Shown here one piece after another: positions 34,942-40,625 of a stretch of DNA of 43,274 nucleotides. The notes below the pieces were generated by a model. That model was not told the DNA's origin, searched no databases, and saw only the letters and a list, made by a program, of their open reading frames with translations. Position 1 is the stretch's first letter; each line of letters opens with the position of its first letter. Source of the DNA: Actinomycetes bacterium (GTDB taxonomy: Bacteria > Actinomycetota > Acidimicrobiia > Acidimicrobiales > Bog-793); assembly GCA_021809425.1 (NCBI GenBank), contig JAKBAA010000024.1, positions 1 through 43,274 on the forward strand, given 5' to 3'. The translations under genes and the position numbers were made by a program.

Positions 34942-35973
34942 TCACGACGAGCGCAGCCAGGCAACCGTGCGGGCGAGCCCCTCGGCGAGCGTTGTCGCGG
35001 GCAGGACGCCGAGCTCGTCCTCGATCCGGCGGGTCACCGGCACGTAGCACGGGGCCGGGCCGTCACCAGGTGGCGTGCGTACCTCGACCGGAAGGGCCGG
35101 CTCGGCGAGCGCTGCGCAGGCCTCGGCGAGGTCGCGGATCGACACCGGGACGGGGGAGCCGACGTTGTACGCCCGGCCGGGCGTCCCGCGGGCGAGGAGG
35201 GCGAGGAGGGCGCGGGCGAGGTCGGCGCAGTACAGGTAGGAGCGGAGCGGCCGGCCGTCGCCCTCGACGACGACCGGGTGCCCGTCGAGGGCGTCGGCGA
35301 GGAAGTTGCCGGCCGCGTAGTGGGCGCGAAGCGGGATGCCCGGCCCGACGAAGGCGAAGCAGCGGGCGATCACCGCCTCGACGTCGCCGGCGGCGGTGGC
35401 CGAGGCACAGAGGTTCTCCGCCAGCCGCTTGGCCTCGCCGTAGGCGGAACGGGGCTCGAGCGGGTCGGGGGCGCCGCCGTCGTCCTCGTGCACGGGCGCG
35501 GTGCGGGGGCCGTAGACGGCACCCGAGCTGAGGAAGAGGAGGCGGGCGGCGCCGCGGGCCGCGACGGCGAGGGCGGCACGGGTGCCGTCGAAGATCGTGG
35601 CGGCCATCGCCCGGGGCTCTCCGTCGCCGGTCCCGAAGCCGGCCGAGGAGCTGGCGGCGGCGTGGACCACGAGGTCGACCGGGCCCACCCCGTCGAGCGC
35701 TGCCAGCCCGGCGACGTCACCACGGACGAGCCGCGCCCAGTCGACGGCCGGGAGCCGCACGTCGTCGGGGCGCCGCGACAGGAGGAGGAGCTGGCCACCC
35801 GGCCCGGGGACGCCGGCGGCGAGGAGCGAGGCGGTGAGCCAGCGGCCGAGGAAGCCGGTGCCGCCGGTGACGAGGATGCGGGCGCCCTCGAGGCGGGCGA
35901 GGTCGTCCGAGGCGTCGGCGACGACGGCCCGGAGGTCCGAAAGGGGCAGGCCGAACGGGCTGGCACCGGCCAC
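34942..35973 (-). CDS. NAD-dependent epimerase/dehydratase (candidate CDP-3,6-dideoxyhexose reductase/epimerase)
   Basis: The 343-residue extended SDR has the Rossmann motif GGTGFLGRWL, SSGAVYG with the catalytic Ser, and the catalytic Tyr-Lys in SAYGEAKR. It stands just before rfbFGH on the same strand. In dideoxyhexose clusters this position is often taken by abequose, paratose or related synthases that reduce the 4-keto group of CDP-3,6-dideoxy-4-ketoglucose, so that role is the first guess. A UDP- or dTDP-sugar epimerase is equally possible by motif. The GTG start is six bases after a -10-like box, suggesting a leaderless mRNA. Confidence 0.75.
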   Translation of the reverse strand: MAGASPFGLPLSDLRAVVADASDDLARLEGARILVTGGTGFLGRWLTASLLAAGVPGPGGQLLLLSRRPDDVRLPAVDWARLVRGDVAGLAALDGVGPVDLVVHAAASSSAGFGTGDGEPRAMAATIFDGTRAALAVAARGAARLLFLSSGAVYGPRTAPVHEDDGGAPDPLEPRSAYGEAKRLAENLCASATAAGDVEAVIARCFAFVGPGIPLRAHYAAGNFLADALDGHPVVVEGDGRPLRSYLYCADLARALLALLARGTPGRAYNVGSPVPVSIRDLAEACAALAEPALPVEVRTPPGDGPAPCYVPVTRRIEDELGVLPATTLAEGLARTVAWLRSS

Positions 35974-35979
35974 GCGGTC

Positions 35980-35985
35980 ACGCTA
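35980..35985 (-). promoter_or_regulatory. -10 box of the minus-strand sugar operon, probably leaderless
   Basis: On the minus strand TAGCGT is followed by six bases and then the GTG start of the epimerase gene. The arrangement repeats that seen at 21186-21199, with the mRNA likely beginning at the start codon. Confidence 0.45.
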
Positions 35986-36001
35986 GCGCCCTCCCCGGTT
36001 C

Positions 36002-36030
36002 TCGACGCCGCCGGGTCGGTCACCTATCGT
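36002..36030 (+). promoter_or_regulatory. Promoter of the aldolase-ThDP-SDR-cyclase operon
   Basis: TCGACG (36002-36007), 17 bases and TATCGT (36025-36030) fit a sigma70 promoter pointing right. Transcription would begin near 36037 and include the ribosome-binding site GGAGAAGGAGAGGG. Together with TAGCGT on the other strand it makes a compact divergent promoter between the two sugar operons. Confidence 0.5.
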
Positions 36031-36087
36031 GGCCGACGACCACGGACGCGACGGCCGGCAGGCCCAGGGGCGCCCGCAGGCCCGGAG

Positions 36088-36105
36088 AAGGAGAGGGCAG
36101 CCATC
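36088..36105 (+). promoter_or_regulatory. Ribosome-binding site pointing to a non-ATG start of the aldolase gene
   Basis: AAGGAG (36088-36093) is the strongest such site in this block, yet the first in-frame ATG (36124) is 30 bases away. Nine bases after it is an ATC (36103) that opens INAREROML-like residues (I-N-A-R-E-R), matching the N-terminus I remember for relatives of this aldolase. Initiation at ATC, or a sequencing error in a normal start codon, are both possible. Confidence 0.4.
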
Positions 36106-36123
36106 AACGCGAGAGAGCGCCAG

Positions 36124-36936
36124 ATGCTCGACCTGTTGCGGCGCGGGCGTGACGAGTACGGCTACCTCGCCGTGAAGGCCGAGTTCGAGGCCGAGGGGAC
36201 GAGGACCGACGAGCTGCTCCGCCTGCTCGAGATGACGCGGCGCGCCGGGTTGCGGATGGCGCTCAAGATCGGCGGGTGCGAGGCCGTACGCGACCTGATC
36301 GAGAGCCGCCAGTTCGGGGTCGACTACGTCATCGCGCCGATGATCGAGACGCCGTACGCGCTCGGCAAGTACGTGCAGGCCAAGAACAAGGTGTACCGGG
36401 CGGAGGAGCAGGAGGACACGAAGTTCCTGTTCAACCTCGAGACCGAGACCGCCTACCGGTCGCTCCCGGCGCTCGTCGAGCTGGGGCGTGCGCCCCAGGG
36501 AGTCGACGGCATCGTGTTCGGTCGGGTCGACTTCTGCGGCTCGCGCGGGCTCGGCTCAGACGACATCAACCGCCCGGAGATCACGAGCTGCTGCGTCGAG
36601 GCGGCCGCGGCCTGCAAGGCGGCGGGGCTCGAGTTCGTGGTGGGTGGCGGCGTGTCGAAGGACGCGCTCGACGTGCTCGCCGAGATCCGCAGCACCCACC
36701 TGTCGCGCTTCGAGACGCGCAAGATCATCTTCGACGCCGGTGCGCTGCCCGGGGTGGGCGACGGCGTCGCCGAGGGATCGCCGGTCGCCCGGGGGCTGCT
36801 GGCGGCGGTCCACTTCGAGATCCTGTGGCTGCTCAACAAGCGGGACTACTACACCGAGATCGGCGCCGAGGACGACCGCCGCATCGCCATGCTCGAGGCA
36901 CGCTGGAAGGTGCTGAACGGGGGAGCCAGCGCGTGA
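36124..36936 (+). CDS. HpcH/HpaI-family aldolase
   Basis: From the first ATG the protein has 270 residues; starting at ATC 36103 would add seven. It has the TIM-barrel features of the HpcH/HpaI (pyruvate-dependent class II aldolase/citrate lyase beta) superfamily. Probable metal ligands are Glu in APMIETPYAL and Asp in VFGRVDFCGSRGLG. The C-terminal VHFEILWLLNKRDYY segment resembles a group of these aldolases found in polysaccharide clusters. Such enzymes add pyruvate or a similar enolate to an aldehyde. With the ThDP enzyme 28 bases downstream it may help build or extend a sugar carbon skeleton. The exact substrates cannot be read from sequence. Confidence 0.75.
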   Translation: MLDLLRRGRDEYGYLAVKAEFEAEGTRTDELLRLLEMTRRAGLRMALKIGGCEAVRDLIESRQFGVDYVIAPMIETPYALGKYVQAKNKVYRAEEQEDTKFLFNLETETAYRSLPALVELGRAPQGVDGIVFGRVDFCGSRGLGSDDINRPEITSCCVEAAAACKAAGLEFVVGGGVSKDALDVLAEIRSTHLSRFETRKIIFDAGALPGVGDGVAEGSPVARGLLAAVHFEILWLLNKRDYYTEIGAEDDRRIAMLEARWKVLNGGASA

Positions 36937-36964
36937 GGGCGCCGTCGCGCCGTCGCCCGGGCGC

Positions 36965-38788
36965 ATGAGGCGGGTCGCCGACCTCATCGCCGACCGCCTG
37001 CACCGGGCCGGGATCCGCCACGTGTTCATGGTGACCGGTGGCGGCGCGATGCACCTGAACGACGCCTTCGGGCGCCACCCGGGCCTGGTGACGGTGTTCT
37101 GCCACCACGAGCAGGCGTGCGCCATGGCGGCCGAGAGCTACGCCCGCCTGACCGGGCGGATGGCGGCGGTCAACGTGACGACGGGCCCGGGCGGCGTCAA
37201 CGCGCTGAACGGCGTGTTCGGCGCCTACGTGGACTCGATCCCGATGGTGGTCGTCTCCGGGCAGGTGAAGCGGGAGACGATGGTGGCGAGCTACGACCTG
37301 CCGTTGCGCCAGCTCGGCGACCAGGAGGTCGACATCGTGGCGATGGCGGCACCGGTCACGAAGTGGGCGGCGGTCGTCGAGGACCCGGCGGCGGCCGAGT
37401 CGATGGCCACCGCCGCCTGCGACCTGGCCCGCGCCGGCCGCCCGGGTCCGGTGTGGCTGGACGTTCCGATCGACGTCCAGGCGGCGCCCGTGGCGGCGGT
37501 GCCCGAGGGGGACGGGGCTCGCTTCCCCGGACCGCCGGTGCCCCCGCCGCCACTGCGGGGCGGGGCGCTCGAGGCGGTGATGGCGGAGGTGGTCGAGCGG
37601 CTCGAGGCGAGCGAGCGGCCGGTCGTCCTGGCCGGCGCCGGGGTGCGGCTGTCGGGTGCCCAGGCGCGCTTCGCCTCGGTGACCGCCCGGCTCGGCGTCC
37701 CCGTGACGACCGGGTGGAACGCGCACGACGCGCTGCACGACGCGCACCCGTGCTACGTCGGCCGCCCGGGAACGATCGGGGACCGCGCCGGCAACTTCGC
37801 CGTGCAGAACGCCGACTTCCTGCTCGTGCTGGGGAGCCGGCTGAACATCCGGCAGGTCAGCTACAACTGGTCCTCCTTCGCCCGGGCCGCGTTCAAGGTG
37901 ATGGTCGACGTCGACCCGGCCGAGCTGGCGAAGCCGACGCTGCGCATCGACCTGCCGGTGCACGCCGAGCTGTCGGAGGCGCTCGCTTCCCTCGACCGGT
38001 TGCTCACCGGGTGGTCGCAGGGTCGCCACGACGAGTGGCTGGCGTGGTGCCAGGAGCGCCGGCACCGCTACCGGGTGCGACCGGAGGCGCCGTCGTTGAC
38101 CGGCCCGATCGACCCGTACGCGGCGCTCGGGGTGCTGTTCGACCAGCTCGAGGAGGGGGAGGTCGTCGTCACCGGTGACGGGTCGGCCTGTGTGATGACC
38201 TTCCAGGTCGCCGAGCTCAAGCAGGGGCAGCGCCTGTACACGAACTCCGGGTGCGCCTCCATGGGCTACGACCTCCCGGCCGCCATCGGCGCCGCGCTGG
38301 GGGCGGGCGGCCGGCGCGTCGTCTGCGTGGCCGGCGACGGCAGCATCATGCTGAACCTGCAGGAGCTGCAGACGATCGTCGGGCTGGGGCTGCCGGTGAA
38401 GATCGTGCTGTTGCGCAACGACGGCTACAGCTCGATCCGCCAGACCCAGACGAGCTACTTCCCCGACAACGTGGTCGGGTGCGACCCGTCGTCGGGGCTC
38501 ACCTTCCCGGACTTCGTGGCGGTGGCGCAGGCCTTCGGGATCCGGGCGGCGCGCTGCGAGGAGCTGCGGGAGGTGCCCGGCGCCCTGGCCGAGCTGCTCG
38601 CCGGCGAGGGCCCGGGGCTGCTCGAGCTGGTGGTCGACCGGGACCACCCCTTCGAGCCGAAGCTCGCCTCCCGGGCGCTCGAGGACGGCACGATGGTGTC
38701 GTCGCCGCTCGAGGACCTGGCGCCGTTCCTCCCGCGAGCAGAGCTCGCCGAGAACCTGCTGGTCGCGCCGATGGAGCTGCCCGGGTGA
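36965..38788 (+). CDS. Thiamine-diphosphate-dependent enzyme, acetolactate-synthase-like
   Basis: The 607-residue protein has the three-domain plan of the acetohydroxyacid-synthase family. The N-terminal Pyr domain has the catalytic Glu49 (CHHEQACAMAAESYARL) and GPGGVNALNG. A central domain follows (about 200-340). The C-terminal PP domain has the ThDP/Mg motif GDGSIMLNLQELQTI and a downstream RNDGY. Family members decarboxylate a 2-keto acid and transfer the bound aldehyde to a carbonyl. YerE, in yersiniose A biosynthesis, does this on a CDP-3,6-dideoxy-4-ketohexose, the type of sugar the neighbouring rfbFGH genes would make. A role in housekeeping valine synthesis is unlikely, because no small regulatory subunit or ilvC is present and the setting is a sugar cluster. 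Confidence 0.85.
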   Translation: MRRVADLIADRLHRAGIRHVFMVTGGGAMHLNDAFGRHPGLVTVFCHHEQACAMAAESYARLTGRMAAVNVTTGPGGVNALNGVFGAYVDSIPMVVVSGQVKRETMVASYDLPLRQLGDQEVDIVAMAAPVTKWAAVVEDPAAAESMATAACDLARAGRPGPVWLDVPIDVQAAPVAAVPEGDGARFPGPPVPPPPLRGGALEAVMAEVVERLEASERPVVLAGAGVRLSGAQARFASVTARLGVPVTTGWNAHDALHDAHPCYVGRPGTIGDRAGNFAVQNADFLLVLGSRLNIRQVSYNWSSFARAAFKVMVDVDPAELAKPTLRIDLPVHAELSEALASLDRLLTGWSQGRHDEWLAWCQERRHRYRVRPEAPSLTGPIDPYAALGVLFDQLEEGEVVVTGDGSACVMTFQVAELKQGQRLYTNSGCASMGYDLPAAIGAALGAGGRRVVCVAGDGSIMLNLQELQTIVGLGLPVKIVLLRNDGYSSIRQTQTSYFPDNVVGCDPSSGLTFPDFVAVAQAFGIRAARCEELREVPGALAELLAGEGPGLLELVVDRDHPFEPKLASRALEDGTMVSSPLEDLAPFLPRAELAENLLVAPMELPG

Positions 38789-39471
38789 GCCCCGAGCTGC
38801 GCGAGGTCCTCGTGGTCGGCGCGTCGGGCGACCTCGGCCGCGCGATCGCGGCGCGCTACGCCGCCGCCGGGCACGCCGTCACGGGAACGTCACGCGCCGA
38901 GCTCGATCTGTCGAGCCCGGCGCACGTCGACGCCTTCCTGGCGGCCGACCGGCCGCGCTTCGCCGCGTTGGTGCATGCGGCGGGGCGCAACTTCCCGGCC
39001 CCGCTCGCCGAGCTGTCCGACGACGAGATCCGAGCGTGCTTCGAGGTGAACGTGGCAGGGTTCGTGCGGCTCGTTCGGGGGCTGGCCGAAGAGCTCCAGG
39101 CGGCCCACGGCAGGATCGTGGTGCTGTCGTCGATCTTCGGCACGGTGTCGCGCCGCGGGCGGCTGGCGTACGCGATGTCCAAGCACGCCCTGGTCGGCGC
39201 CGTCCAGACCCTGGCGCTCGAGCTCGCGCCGGCCGGCGTCCTCGTGAACGCCGTGTCGCCCGGTTACATCGCCACGCGGCTCACCGAGCAGAACAACGAC
39301 GCCGCCACGATCGCCGCGCTCGAGGCGGCCATCCCGCTCGGGCGGCTCGGGACGCCGGCGGACGTGGCCGAGGCGGTCTACTTCCTCGGTTCCACGGCGA
39401 ACGGGTACGTGACCGGCCAGGACCTGGTGCTCGACGGCGGCCTGCTCGTCGACGGTGGGGCCGGCGCGTGA
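38785..39471 (+). CDS. Short-chain dehydrogenase/reductase
   Basis: The 228-residue classical SDR has the cofactor motif GASGDLGRAI (12-21), catalytic Ser115 or Ser116 (VLSSIFG), Tyr129 and Lys133 (YAMSK), and the C-terminal GQDLVLDGG typical of FabG-like reductases. It likely reduces or oxidises a keto group in the product of its operon partners. The GTG start overlaps the ThDP gene stop (GTGA), and its own end overlaps the cyclase start in the same manner, so all three are translationally coupled. Substrate unknown. Confidence 0.87.
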   Translation: MSPELREVLVVGASGDLGRAIAARYAAAGHAVTGTSRAELDLSSPAHVDAFLAADRPRFAALVHAAGRNFPAPLAELSDDEIRACFEVNVAGFVRLVRGLAEELQAAHGRIVVLSSIFGTVSRRGRLAYAMSKHALVGAVQTLALELAPAGVLVNAVSPGYIATRLTEQNNDAATIAALEAAIPLGRLGTPADVAEAVYFLGSTANGYVTGQDLVLDGGLLVDGGAGA

Positions 39472-40625
39472 CGGAGACCTTCCGCATCGGAGGGGACCGG
39501 TTCTCGGTCGCACCCCCGCCCCCGCTCGGTGGGGAGGCGTCCGGTTTCGTCGTGCGCAGCGGGGCGGGCGACTACGAGGTGCGGCTCGCGGCGGGCCAGC
39601 CGGGGCCGGCGGTTCAGGTGGCGGCGCTCCTCGACGGGCTGGCCGCACCGCTGGTCGTGGCCGACGAGGTGGTGCTCGCCGCGCATCTCCCCGACGGAGT
39701 CGGCCCGGCGCCGTGCCACCCGGTGGTGGCGAGCGAGGCGACGAAGAGCCTCGACGGGGCGGTCGCCGTGCTCGACTTCCTCGCCGGCGAGCGGGCAGGG
39801 CGGGCGACGACGGTGGTGGCGATCGGTGGTGGCGTCGTCCAGGACGTGACCGGGTTCGCCTGCGGGGTGTACAAGCGGGGCCTGTCGTGGTGCTACGTGC
39901 CGACGACGCTGCTCGCGCAGGCCGACAGCTGCATCGGGGGGAAGACGGCCGTCAACTTCCGGCGGACGAAGAACCTGCTCGGTCTGTTCTGCGCGCCCGG
40001 GCAGGTGCTGTCGCACCCGGGCTTCCTCTCGAGCCTCGCCCCCGCCGACCTGCGCTCGGGCCTCGGCGAGATCCTGAAGCTGTGCGCCATCGGCGGGGAG
40101 GGCTGCCTCGCCCGGTTCGAGGACGGCCTCGCCGCCGCCCTCGCCGGCGACCTCGACGTGGTGCGGTCGCTCGCCGCGCTGTCGCTCGCCGTGAAGTGGC
40201 CGGTGATCGAGGCGGACGAGCGTGACGTGGGCGCCCGCAGGGCGCTCAACCTCGGCCACAGCGTCGGCCATGCCGTCGAGGCGACGACCGGGTACGAGGT
40301 GCCGCACGGGGTGGCGGTCACCCTGGGGACCCTCGTCGAGTCCGAGCTCGCCCGGCGGCGTGGCCTGCTGGAGGCAGGCGTGGTCGACCGGTTGACGCGC
40401 AGCGCCCGCCTGCTCGTGACCGGGACGGAGGCAGCCGCGGCGGCGACGGTCGCGCCGGAGGCGCTGTGGTCGGCCATGGGTGGCGACAAGAAGGTCGAGG
40501 GTTCGGTCCTGAAGCTCCCCGTCCCCGTGGCGCTCGGGGCGGTCGAGCTGGTCGACCTGCCGCTCGATGCCCGGGGGCTCGGCGAGCTCGAGAGCGCGCT
40601 CGGGTGCCTGGCGAGCCTGCGCTGA
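39468..40625 (+). CDS. Sugar-phosphate cyclase, 3-dehydroquinate-synthase family
   Basis: The 385-residue protein has the AroB-family motifs: NAD loop GGGVVQDVTGF, PTTLLAQADSCIGGKTAVNF, and LNLGHSVGHAVE. The zinc ligands Glu201, His264 and His280 are all present, with the family's 16-residue spacing between the two His. AroB relatives include 2-deoxy-scyllo-inosose synthase, 2-epi-5-epi-valiolone synthase and aminoDHQ synthase. After GGKTAVN the sequence FRRTKNLLGLFCAPGQVL differs from the HPLGKNMIG-type of true dehydroquinate synthases. Its place in a sugar cassette without other shikimate genes suggests cyclisation of a sugar or keto-sugar acid phosphate. The GTG start overlaps the SDR stop. 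Confidence 0.82.
   Translation: MTETFRIGGDRFSVAPPPPLGGEASGFVVRSGAGDYEVRLAAGQPGPAVQVAALLDGLAAPLVVADEVVLAAHLPDGVGPAPCHPVVASEATKSLDGAVAVLDFLAGERAGRATTVVAIGGGVVQDVTGFACGVYKRGLSWCYVPTTLLAQADSCIGGKTAVNFRRTKNLLGLFCAPGQVLSHPGFLSSLAPADLRSGLGEILKLCAIGGEGCLARFEDGLAAALAGDLDVVRSLAALSLAVKWPVIEADERDVGARRALNLGHSVGHAVEATTGYEVPHGVAVTLGTLVESELARRRGLLEAGVVDRLTRSARLLVTGTEAAAAATVAPEALWSAMGGDKKVEGSVLKLPVPVALGAVELVDLPLDARGLGELESALGCLASLR

Noticed and set aside
36965-38788. Housekeeping acetolactate synthase for valine/isoleucine synthesis
   Set aside because: No small subunit, ilvC or other branched-chain gene is near, and the gene is locked between an aldolase and an SDR in a sugar cluster.
39468-40625. Housekeeping aroB of the shikimate pathway
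   Set aside because: No shikimate neighbour is present, the gene is coupled to an SDR/ThDP pair, and the substrate-loop sequence after GGKTAVN differs from typical dehydroquinate synthases. This remains a judgement, not proof.
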